Assembly: GCA_020747065.1 (NCBI GenBank)
Contig: JAGMVK010000008.1
Span: 1,178,001-1,242,000, forward strand
DNA length: 64,000 nucleotides
Source of the DNA: Cadophora sp. MPI-SDFR-AT-0126
Lineage: Eukaryota; Ascomycota; Leotiomycetes; Helotiales; Ploettnerulaceae
Direction of reading: 5' to 3'
The notes under the pieces were generated by a model. It saw nothing but the letters and a program-made list of their open reading frames with translations. It searched no databases and was not told the DNA's origin. A program made the translations under genes and the position numbers. Within the stretch, counting starts at the first letter, position 1, and each line of letters begins with the position of its first letter. Below, piece after piece: positions 10,759 through 21,570 of this stretch.

Positions 10759-12517
10759 GATGGTGTTTGGTGTTTTAGTTTCTCACTCGAGAGCTTATTG
10801 GCGAGTTCGAGGCTGCATATACATTGACTGCTGGTAAAAAACACTGAAGGGAAGTCAATGTAGAAGTAGAAGATGAGATCGTGACAATGGGCAGATGAGA
10901 TATACGAAATATATATCGCAAATGAGAGATATAAAATCCTTTAGAGAAGCTCTCCTCGCAAACCTTCAAGGCTGTCGCAAGTTATGGTTCATCTGGACCC
11001 TGCGCTGATGACGATGTCATAGCTGATCAGCCCCCAAGCAGGATTTCCTGTAGCGGCTGAGGTGTAGGCGGGCACGGCGAAATGATGTTCCAGTGTATCC
11101 AGCAGGCCTCGCGTAATTATGTCTCTCCTTATCAAGCCATTCAGGGGTCAGTCAAGTCCTCGCTCATATCAGCCTTGATATCGAAAAGCACCAACATAAT
11201 ATGGAAATTATGCATTATGAGCTGCGCGGAGGGTGGTATTGTACCGCAGTTGCATAAATCAAGTGCTTGTGTTTGGATCGGAGTGTTTCTCCTGACAGCA
11301 TAAGTATCTCGTTTGAGTTTCATAGATCATTTACCAGACTGCAACTCTCCTCTGCTGAGATATCCCCAGTTAGGATCTTTGGACGTCTCTGCAAGTGATC
11401 CCACGAAAAAGGAAAAGGAACCTTGAAACCAACAATTCCGTCCCCCCGCACGTCCCTCCGCATGTACCGAACCAGTCAACACCCAATCGAATAGGAGGTC
11501 AGATTAGAATTCCCCGGGATTGGATTGTTCATCTGCAGGGTACAGTACAAGGGCTGACTGAGTTTCCTCATGTCCCACGCCCAGGTCCACTCATAGACTT
11601 TAGAAGAGAAAGAAAATGCACACAGCTGTTGCCACCACTTTCTCTCCGATATTTACTTTTTTCCGGCCCAACCCTTCGTTTCTTCGTTTCTTCTTCTGCT
11701 GTTCAGAGTTCATCCCTCCTTCAGATCTTTCTACCCGACGGTAGCACAGCAGACTGACAGCTTCAATCTCCCCGCCAGCTCACCCAGACTTCTATCATAA
11801 TTGTGCCTGATCCAATCCCACGGCTTTACTTTGGATCCACCTATATTTCTGAACCCTCCTTTTGGCTCCCGCCGGCCCCGCTGGACTAATTGGTGTACTA
11901 CATCTCCTCCAAGCCAGAGAAACACCGTCGCGCGTGCCATTCGATCCGACAACCTCTCGCGCCTCTCTTGTCTTTCGGAATCACGATCTTCATTGTTTCT
12001 GCTCAAAGATTCGCTCAGCAATTGTTTCTGCTGCCATCCTGAGACAAATTACGGTTCGCTGGGTTGAACTGCTGCAGGTCACCTGCATAAAGCGAGTCTG
12101 TGCCTACTTGGGTAGCGTTGATTATCCCCTTGTTGGCCTCGTTTCTCCTGAGAACTTTCTCCCGGCAACCTGCATCTGCAGCTGCATCGGCACCACACCA
12201 CACCACCACCGACACCACCGTGTGCCTCGAAAGAAGCTGTCGAGACTATCGCACAGTCTTTACCTCCTTGCCCCAGGCGAACACCTGCATTGTCTCCCTC
12301 CAATGGCATTTTGTGCATAGGTGTAGTCAAACGTCCACCGAACGCGTCGAGTCGTCTGAAACATCTGGTTCTTGTCTGTCGTTTGGAAAAGTGTCAATGC
12401 ATCCACCAACTTGCTAGACCTCCCGAATCGAACGCAGCAAGCACCTCTGGTTCTCGGGAATATTCGATTTGCGCTCAGATTCCTTTCAGCCTAAGCAGCT
12501 AATAGTCTGGAGTGACC
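10759..12517. promoter_or_regulatory. Intergenic plus long 5' leader of the hydrolase gene
   Basis: 1.76 kb with no convincing gene. The stretch 11640-12500 is pyrimidine-rich (CTTTCTTCGTTTCTTC-like runs) and leads to the ATG at 12518. It is likely promoter and long 5' untranslated leader. Several long frames lacking an ATG start cross it. No intron could be fixed here. Confidence 0.4.
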
Positions 12518-15270
12518 ATGGACGGTTTCTCCACCCCTCCACCGATTCCAAGTCGGACGCGGCAGCATGCACGCCGTAAATCACTTCAGGGTCCTTCTGC
12601 CAATTCCCAACGGGTCCATGTACAGCCTGCCTCTCCAGAAGTTATCTCATCCTTAATTACCTCCCTTTCGATCATATCATCGCCTGCCAATCAACTATTT
12701 GACGGTCTATCGAACTCGTCGCCCGCTTCCCCAGCTTCGACGAACGCTACGAACCACACTTTCGGTCATCTCGGGCAAAACAATGGAGCGCGATCATCGG
12801 GTGGAAGTTTTGGCATAGATTACGGGGCATACGAGCAACCTTCACTTGCAGAATTGATAGCGCAGGAGTCTGAGGCGAATTTGGACGAGCTCGCGGCCCC
12901 GACTCCAGTCATAAGGACAGCCAAGCCACCGTCTGGTTTCTCACCTCTTACTGCGCCTAGGTCCCCTGGAGATTCAAGCCCTCTCAAGTCATTCCTGAGA
13001 GGCAGCTCACGACCTTCCTCTAAAGGATCAATCGGGTCCAAAGATGAGACAAGTAGCATTGGCAATCTATCAGTCGAACCTGGACAAGCACCAACTCACG
13101 AACTCCGCAGGAAGTCATCGAGTGACAGCTGGGGTAAGAAACAAGGTCGCAACCAGAGAGGATTAATGTATATGAGTTCCAAGGAGCGCCTGCGAGAGAG
13201 GGAGCAAGATAAGAAGAGAAGTGCTAGTTTCACAACGAGCAGCGGAAAGGGCCTCGGATTGGATCGTCTACCTATACCACATTTTGATTCGGACTCATTC
13301 ATGGCCGAGAATGCGATCGGAGAAGAGCCTGAACAATCACCAACCAGAGGCAAAACAAGTTTAGAACTTGACGCAAGCCCGGCGCCCAACCCAGGTGGGG
13401 GGATCGGCTCAGGACGATTCATACCTGCGAGAGACTCTTCCTTGAGGAAGCCCGCCTCGGCGACGAAGAAGCGAGCAACGCAACGGTCGACCCGACAGAC
13501 GGGGAAACAGAAAACCACCGAGGACGAGAATGATACTATCCATGAGCTGGACGAAGAACAACAAGATCGCAGACGGGAACGAAGCCGCAGAGACGCAAAA
13601 TCATCTGAAGCAACCTCCAAGATGATGGAGCCACTGGACAATTTAGAAATGCCGCGACCCTCGAAGAACAAGCACCACCCGGAAGGTTCTAAGGATCGGT
13701 TGAGCGTAGTTGAGGATGCTGAGGAAGGGGCCCCCTCGCCAGCTGTTGCACAACGCAAAACTCGACCAAGTCCGGAACGTCATCGTTCCTCAAGCCAGAA
13801 GAGAAGATCTGGCAAAGCTACCCCTGAGCCTCAGGAACCTGGCCAAGTCAAGCGAAGTGGATCGCGACTGAAGCGTCTATCAGCACCTCTCAGTCCAAGA
13901 TCAGACAGGAACAGTAATCAGTTCTCGAGAGTTGGTTCTCCAGAGCCTACCAAGCCACAAATTCATGTGGATGATCGACCAAACAGTGCTGATTCCATCG
14001 ATGATGCTGTAGAGGCATATCTATGCTCTCCGCGTCTATCCCAGAAAATCAGACATCCCCAGACCGGCAGAACCATTTCATTCTCCGAAGTTGGCGATTC
14101 TGAAGGATTTGCGGTATTTTGCTGTGTTGGTATGGGGTTGACCAGATATATCACTGCCTTTTACGACGAACTTGCTTTGACTCTAAAATTACGGTTGATT
14201 ACCCCAGATCGGCCTGGTGTGGGAGACAGCGAGCCATATAATGACGGGACTGCAACCCCTCTCAGTTGGCCAGGTAAGCTTCCTTGGTCTGCTCTTGTTT
14301 CATGCGCTAATATTTTGTAGATGATGTGTACGCAATCTGCCAGACATTAAAGATTACTAAATTTTCCATCTTGGCCCACTCAGCCGGTGCTATATATGCG
14401 CTCGCTACCGCTCTGCGTATGCCTCAACATATCCGTGGTCGTATCCATCTCCTTGCACCCTGGATCCCCCCTTCTCAGATGAGCGTCTTTGGAGCTCAAG
14501 TTGCCTCACCACCGGCAAATTCCCTCCCAACCTCGCAGCGTATACTTCGCGCCTTACCAACTCCTATTCTCAAGGCAGCTAATTCGAGCTTCATGAGTGC
14601 AACTAGCAGTTCGATAACAAGCAGTTTACCCAAATCAAAAGGCCGTAAGCGAAAGTCTACTGGTCGTGACACGCCTGCACCATCTGGAAGGACCACAGTC
14701 ACTCCAGGTTTGGACAAGGAGAATCATGGTAGAAATTCCACAATTTATCCAGATCCATCTGAGCCTGGAGCTCTCGAAAGAGCAGCCAAGGATCCCACCG
14801 ATCAAAACAACGAAGCTGCAATACTAGCAGCGGCAGCCAATACTCTAGCAGACAAGGAACGCCAGATGACTTACGACACAAGACTTACGCATGCAATTTG
14901 GGATCTGGCGACGTCTGGGGCCAATCCTGCAGTTGATCTTCTGGTGTGCTTGGAGCGCCGCCACACGATCGGATTCAGATATGTTGATATCACTCGTGCA
15001 GTTGTCATTCATCACGGAAGCAAAGATACCAGAGTGCCAGTGGAAAATGTCCGATGGCTCGGCAAAACGATGAAGAAATGCGAGGTACGGGTACTAGAAG
15101 GAGAAGGGCATGGTCTCATGGCCTCGGCCGCAGTAATGGGAGGTGTCCTCATGGAGATCGCCCGTGAATGGGACGATTGGATGAAGGTTACCGGGAACAC
15201 AGCTAATGGAAAGAACGAGACGGGAAGGAGGACGTTGAGAGAACGGGCAAGTGTTGGGGGCTTTAGATGA
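12518..15270 (+). CDS. Alpha/beta hydrolase with long disordered N-terminus
   Basis: Exons 12518-14273 and 14321-15270, with a 47-nt intron (CAG|GTAAGC to TTTGTAG), 901 residues. Residues 1-510 are low complexity: Ser/Pro/Arg/Lys with many possible phosphosites. An alpha/beta hydrolase domain follows from about residue 515. It contains an oxyanion-type segment CVGMGLTRYITAFYDE, the PDRPGVGDSE strand, nucleophile elbow AHSAG (Ser606), acid HHGSKDTRVP (Asp821) and histidine GEGHGLM (His849), so the catalytic triad is complete. A basic disordered insert (about residues 690-770) sits in the lid position and contains DKENHG, a KEN-box-like degron. The start is the ATG at 12518, in a good context (GACCATGG). 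The substrate is unknown. Confidence 0.85.
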
Positions 15271-16850
15271 GCATGGAGAATACGATGAGTTCCAGTGTAA
15301 GATGGGTGGGAGGAGCATGCTTTGAGCTTTGGCGTTGTTGGGGCTTGGAGGGCAGGGAAAGCCCGTGGAGGTGTACTATTATGAGGTTCAAGACCTGGGC
15401 TTAGACCCGTACGTACGATGTATAGCATTGCTCATGATACTAATACATAATAAATTTGCTTCAGTAAGGACATGGCCAGTATCTACAGCGATCCCAGCTA
15501 AAGAATGCCAAAATGCGTGGCTACATGGGAGTGGGTAAATTCGAAATACTTTGACAATCACCAATGAAGCAATGCCGAGAAATTGACGATATATTCATCC
15601 ATCCATCGACCCGTTCATGCCTCCAGCCGCGTCCTGCTCCCCGACTTCGCTGATGTATCACATTGACCGCCTTAAAGATGACGAACACTCTGGCTGTTTT
15701 CACATCTGTTTCCTATGAAACGCCAAAACGGGTTATCGGGTATTGCTCCTTGCAAGAAGCTTTTTAGAAGTCGGCCGTTTCGAGGTCAGATCTGTCTCAT
15801 CATCAACGTCAAGCGAGTCGACCGACATCAAGGTATCCATGCCCGAACCACCCGTACGGGTAAAATAGCCGTTACTTTCTCCACCTGGAATACTTGGATT
15901 CAGGGGTACTTGCTGCTTGCACTGATCATCCCCTGCCCTGGGCTACAACCCACTATCGATTTCCCAAGGCTTTAACTTCCTTGGGATGGGACAGTGCAGG
16001 ACAGTGGAGAAATCGTGGATGCGAGGACGCGCCGTCGCCCGCCCAGCTGGATGCAGTCGGATCGAGGTCGAGGGCGAGGATGCGCGTGGCCTTATTTTAA
16101 AGTCTGGGTCTGGACAGGTACCCGTATTGTACAGTAGTGCAAGTCAAGTGCTACTCCGCATTTCAAAGCTTCCTTTCCGTTCCATCCTTTTCATCGCCCT
16201 CTCTCGTGCTCCTCCTCCCTTTCAAAACTCCAGTTTGAAACAAAACGTCCAAACGAACTATACAGCTCATTCAGTGACGGGACTGACTGACTGACTGACT
16301 GACTGACCCCTTCGCATGGGCTTTGACGCTCGATTTCCCTGTACCTCGGTTCTCAAAGAATACTTTATTTCACTTCACGGCCGCTCACGCACTCCATACA
16401 CTCACGCTCGTCTGTTCCTAATAATTTCGAGCTGATCTTGGCACCTTTTCTCTCGACGATCTCATATCCACATCTGCATACTCAGGACACAAGAGCTGCA
16501 GCTCGGGCACATCAATTCAAATGTCACGCTATCATCAGAGTCGTGAGTACAGTTGCATATTTTAGAGTTTCCCTATCTCACCCCCACCGTCAATCCCATT
16601 CCTCCATCCCACCACTGTCGAGTCTCGTGGCTGGTAGCTAGCTAGTGCTGGATTTCGAGGGGTGCCACTCCCGTTTTTGCGAACACCAAGAAGCGCACGA
16701 GTTACACCTCTGACACGAGACTTTGAATTGTTTTGGAGGACGCCCTTTCTACTTCATCTAAATTTACCTCACTTCACAAGCTGACAGCGATCCCAATCAG
16801 CAACAAATACCACGCCCATCTTCTCGCGGCGCACCCCCTCCTCCTCCACC
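15271..16850. other. Intergenic, upstream of glutaredoxin gene
   Basis: 1.58 kb between two same-strand genes. It contains the (GACT)n repeat at 16281 and a pyrimidine-rich leader just before the ATG at 16851. Nothing else is recognised. Confidence 0.45.
16281..16307 (+). repeat. (GACT)n microsatellite
   Basis: A perfect tandem array of six GACT units plus three bases, about 545 bp upstream of the glutaredoxin ATG. It probably lies in the promoter or 5' leader. Confidence 0.95.
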
Positions 16851-17808
16851 ATGCCCTCCATGCGGCGCATCAAAGTCTTTAGCCTCCTCCTCGTCATGGC
16901 CATCATAACCCTTCTCTTCTACACCTCCTCCTCTTCATCCAAATTCGACCTCGAATCCTCCCAGACTGGCGATTTCTTCTATAAGACCAAGTCCGCCCTC
17001 GAGCGCACGTCGGTAGGCGGCGGAGCATCAACAGCTGGGAGAGGCAAAGTGGTAGGCACGAGTACTGGGAGTGAGGAGGATGATAAGGAAGCGTCGAAGG
17101 CGCGGCTAAAGGAGGCGGCGCAGATTGCGAAGGATAATGCGAATTTGAAGGCACCGAAGCCTGATCCGCCGAGCAAGGTCGTGGGTATTGGGAGTGCGGC
17201 AGAGGGCGCGGAGAAGAGCGTCGCGGGGAGGAAGAAGTTCGGCACTGCTGGGGGAAGTGAGGCACAAGTTCCTGTTAAAGAGGAGGAAAAAGGGAATCAA
17301 GAAGAAGAGGAGGTGAAGGCGGAATTCAACAGTATTTTGAAGAAGGCGCCCAGTGAGTACTTCCCTTATTGCAAACCCAAAGCTACCGTCAACTACTCTT
17401 GACTTACAACGTTGAACTTCGCTGACAACCAACCCAGTAATCATATTTTCCAAGTCATATTGTCCTCATAGCGCACGCGCAAAAGGCATCCTCCTCGAGA
17501 AATACCTCATCGATCCTAAACCCTACGTTGTAGAACTCGACCAGCACCCACTTGGCGCAAAATTGCAAGCCAAACTCGCAGATCTCACAGGCAGGAAAAC
17601 GGTACCTAATGTCCTGATCAATGGACTGACGATTGGGGGAGGTGATGATGTGGCGGAGTTGGATTCGAGTAGGAAGTTGGTGGATAAGGTCAGGAATTTG
17701 GGGGGAAAGAGGATGTTGGAGGTCAAGTTGAGGCCGATTGAGGAAGCGAAAGAAACTGTGAAGGAGAAGGTGGAGGAAGAGAAGGATGAACCACACGGGT
17801 TGAGATAG
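16851..17808 (+). CDS. Membrane-anchored monothiol glutaredoxin (Grx6/7-like)
   Basis: Exons 16851-17352 and 17438-17808 with an 85-nt phase-1 intron, 290 residues. Residues 8-24 (VFSLLLVMAIITLLFY) form a signal anchor preceded by Arg/Lys, placing the protein in the secretory pathway with a lumenal C-terminus. A disordered Lys/Glu/Ala linker runs to about residue 165. The glutaredoxin fold follows: IIIFSKSYCPHS with the active Cys176 and Ser in the second position (monothiol CPHS), then KTVPNVLING with the cis-proline, and IGGGDDVAEL, the glutathione-binding GG-D segment. Yeast Grx6/Grx7 have the same layout and act in ER/Golgi redox control. An acidic/basic tail ends the protein. The intron falls just before the catalytic strand. 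Confidence 0.9.
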
Positions 17809-19126
17809 TGAGGTCTTCTACTGGTTTGTTCAAGGGAGTCTGTGAAAAAGATGGCATTTTCTGGCGCTGGGGTTTCGGATTCGGAATGGGAATGGGAAAT
17901 ATGCACTGCGACGGCGTTGGGATTTCTGGTCAAGGTTGGGTTGTTTTACTTGTCGATTGGAAGTATTTTGCCGGTCTGAAAGAGATGCCACAACATTGTG
18001 TACTCTTGCACAGGAGTATCTACGATAAGATGGTATTCAGCGATTGCGATTTTTTTGTTATTAATACAGAAAGCTTCCAAGCAGCCTTTTGGGCGTCCTT
18101 ATTCTATTCTACATGTAGGCGCGAAAGCGGCCTCGAGGAGGTAGCAAGCTTCTTAGCCAGCAAGTGCTGGAGGGGACTATTCTTTGTATGTGCCCATTTC
18201 TTGTCAGAACTTGTTATGTTATATCGGAATTTCTTACCAACCATCCAAAGCCCCATGAACGATAATATTCTGGATTCTTTCTTCTCTGGGGGCTTTTCTA
18301 AGTCATGTAATCGTCATGACACTTTAGTTGCTCAGTTGTGAGTCTCTCGCTACACTACCAACAGTATTTGTTTTCATCCCTCGGCGAGTACACAAACGGA
18401 GAAGTCCAGTCTCCATAGCCCGAAACTTTGTTTTTCTGAATCTCTATTTCCCGACCACGAGTTTTACTCATCTCTAAAGTACCGTGATCGATAAGGAGCC
18501 TCTTTCATCTACAATTAGATTCTAGCCCTACCTGAGTAGTGTAGGGTTGATGTTGGGGCAGACGCGGAAAAGTCATCAACGTCATTACCCGACTCGTCAA
18601 GGCGCCGGTGCCAAACCAAACACAATTAAGCGACAGCCTACGGTACTTCCCATACTTTACATTGTCAGAACATCTGCAGGTGGGTTATGGGCCATGAGAT
18701 CATAAGCTTATAAGCTTATACTTTAATTCGTTGCCGGCTTGCCCCAAAGCTTACTGGTGGTCGCTGGTCGCTGTGCTTTTCCGGGTCCGAAGACCGAAGC
18801 TAGACGAGCCAAGGTACTATGTGGCGGTAAGAGATGCTTTTTTTTCATGGGGCTGGTTGAGCTAGGGATACTCATGAGCGGCTCTTTTTGTGCATTTGGT
18901 GTGGTTTGAGAATGTGATATCATGTTTGTTCTGGATGTCCGCGGGTACCGCGAGGCAGGCGAAATGCCGATCGATCGATCTGTGGAATATGAGCTATGGA
19001 AGTAGGTCTGTTTGATATATGTTTATGTCCCCGTGCTTCCTTTCTCACGTTTCTTCATCAAATTGCATACCGATTCCACTGATCTCCTGGATATTTTTGT
19101 CTCGGTACACAAGGAAAGTCGACAAG
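17809..19126. other. Intergenic
   Basis: 1.3 kb between the glutaredoxin stop and the MFS start. It contains GATCGATC repeats near 18970 and AAGCTTATAAGCTTATA near 18705. A 177-codon frame beginning at the glutaredoxin stop is not supported as a gene. Confidence 0.45.
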
Positions 19127-21175
19127 ATGAAAGAACTCATCCGCGACACTGTCTTCGGACACTTCCTCCGCCTCGTATCCCGAGGAAAACTCATGATATT
19201 TGAAGAAGAGCGTGACCCCTCTTTATGGAAACGATATGTCGATACCGAGAAGAGTGGACGGATGGCGCACCATGGGCATACTGGTGAAGCAGAGAAGGAA
19301 AACGAGAAGGAGACTAAAGACACAGATGATTCTGAGAGTCCGGAACGAGGAATATGGCAGAAGGAGGAGGAGACTACAAACGGAAATGGAAATGGAAATA
19401 CAGGAAGGCAAGGCCAAGCTGTACTAGGACAGAATGGCAATACGAGGAATAGCTCGGAGACGAGATTGGGAAGTGTGGATAATGGACAGCAGAGAAATGA
19501 AGTCAGCGGTGTTCTCGTTGATCCTGAGAAGGGGAGAGATGTCAACGTTGTTACGTGGTATGGAGATCATGATACAGAGGTATTTCTATCCACTATCCAG
19601 CCGTCCAAATCTCCAATTTCAACTTTTACGATGCCTCAACACTCAGCATACTTACCGCATCTAGAACCCTATCAACTGGTCGACCCCCAAAAAGTTCTTC
19701 GTCACAGGCATGATCTGCCTCCTTACCTTCAGCGTCTACATCGGCTCCGCCATCTACTCCGCCGGCACCCAAGAAATCACCCAAGTCTTCGGCGTCAGCA
19801 CCGTCGCCGCAACCCTGGGCCTCACCCTCTTCGTCGCCGGCTACGGTCTCGGCCCCATGATCTGGGCCCCCATGTCCGAGATCCCTCAAATCGGTCGGAA
19901 CCCCATCTACATCGGCACCTTAGTCGTCTTCGTCTTCTTCCAGTTCGGCGTCATCTACGCTAAGAACTTTGGAATGCTGCTGGCCTTCCGGTTCCTGACT
20001 GGGTTCTTCGGATCGCCTGTCCTGGCTACGGGTGGTGCGTCCTTGGCTGATATGTATCGGCCGGCCAAGAGAGCTTATGCCATTGCTATCTGGGGACTTG
20101 CTGCGATCTGTGGTCCTGTTTTGGGACCTCTGGTCGGTGGGTTCGCTGCGCAGCATAAAGGGTGGAAGTGGCCGATCTGGGAACTGCTTTGGCTCTCAGG
20201 ATTCGCGCTCATTGTGCTGATCATCTGTCTCCCCGAGACGAGCTCCGCGAACATCCTCTACAGACGTAGTCGTCGTCTCCGTAAGCTCACAGGCCGGAAG
20301 GATCTGAAATGCGAGCCCGAAATTGTAGGCGAGGATATGACCGCCAAGGACATCGCGATGATGACTTTGATCCGACCATTCTCACTAACCTTCACCGAAC
20401 CAATCCTCTTCCTCCTCAACCTCTATATCGCGCTCATCTACGGCCTCCTCTACATCTGGTTCGAGAGTTTCGTAATTGTATTCACAGGCATCTACGGATT
20501 CAACCTCGGTCTCGAAGGTCTCTCATTCGTCGGTATTCTCGTCGGAGGATTCGTCGTCATCGGTCCATTTTTCGCCTACCTGTATTACATCCAAGAACCG
20601 CAGTTCAACGAAAATGGCGAGATCAAGCCGGAGAAAACGCCTCCCTCCCGCCTTCGTAGGCGCCTTTTGCATCCCCATTTGCATGTTCATGTTCGGATGG
20701 ACGGCACGGCAGTCAGTTCACGTACGTATTCATCCTCATCTATGATTCCTCTAGATCTGGGATCTCGGATCAAAGACAATGTCTCAAGATTGACTGATAT
20801 CTTGGAAACCGAGATCCTGATCCTAAGATTTTGATTTTAAATTCGCTAACATTCATGCAGTGGATCGTCCCCATTATCGGCTCCTCATTCTTCACCATCG
20901 GCGCCTTCCTCCTCTTCAACTCCGTGCTCAACTACCTCGGCGACGCGTATCCCGAGTACGCCGCTTCTGTGCTCGCCGGCAACGATTTCCTGCGGTCGAG
21001 TTTTGGAGCCGGCTTCCCGCTGTTTGCCGGGGCCATGTATAAGAAGTTGGGAGTTGCGTGGGCGAGTTCGCTGCTGGGGTTTCTGGCGATTGCGTTTATC
21101 CCGATCCCGTTTGTGTTGTACTTTTATGGGGAGAGGATCCGGAAGGCGAGTAAGAGGGCGAGGCATGATTTGTAG
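19127..21175 (+). CDS. DHA1-type MFS drug:H+ antiporter, frameshifted in this sequence
   Basis: Exons 19127-19579, 19665-20721 and 20861-21175 with introns of 85 and 139 nt. About 607 residues if the frame were continuous. The cytosolic N-tail (MKELIRDTVFGHFLRL, then a long Gly/Asn/Glu-rich stretch) leads to TWYGDHDTENPINWS. Twelve membrane helices follow, with the DHA1 motifs GYGLGPMIWAPMSEIPQIGR and FRFLTGFFGSPVLATGGAS. Members export drugs or polyamines at the plasma membrane. At 20634-20637 the coding sequence reads GAG AAAA CGC, one A more than the frame allows. Upstream (GEIKPEK) and downstream (RLPPAFVGAFCIP) segments both fit the family but lie in different frames. As written, translation stops early, before the last helices. 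Upstream ATGs at 19019 and 19025 are alternative starts; I prefer 19127 because MKELIRDT resembles family N-termini. Confidence 0.82.
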
Positions 21176-21570
21176 AACGTTGTGAGGAGGTGAGGTGGGA
21201 TGTATGATATGGGATAGATGGGGAAAGATAGATTGTACATATAGGGCGTGTGGTAATGTTGGTCGACTGCTAGATTTTGGAGTATAGGGTCTGGACATGG
21301 TTCTTGGATTTGGTGCTTAGATAGCGACAATGTTGCGGGTATGAGTGGAGACATGAAAATATGAATAGATTGTTAAACATCATGTCTCTTTTTTATAGTT
21401 TGACGCATTTGTGACTGAAAACGGTTGACTCCATTCGCCTATTCCCTTCTCGAACTTGGGTTCATGCATTCAGAGTGAGAGAAGTCCAGGCGGTGACAAG
21501 CCAGCATTATATGCCATTCTATCTACTCATTCTAATTTACGCCAAATGCCAAACATAACATGCCTAACGC
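21176..21570. other. Intergenic, convergent 3' ends
   Basis: 395 bp between the stops of the MFS and WSC genes, which face each other. Nothing is recognised beyond untranslated tails. Confidence 0.5.

Noticed and set aside
13096..13758. Minus-strand open frame of 220 codons
   Set aside because: Antisense to the disordered tail of the alpha/beta hydrolase, with no family features of its own.
17808..18341. 177-codon plus-strand frame after the glutaredoxin gene
   Set aside because: Begins with GTG at the glutaredoxin stop and is probably 3' untranslated sequence.
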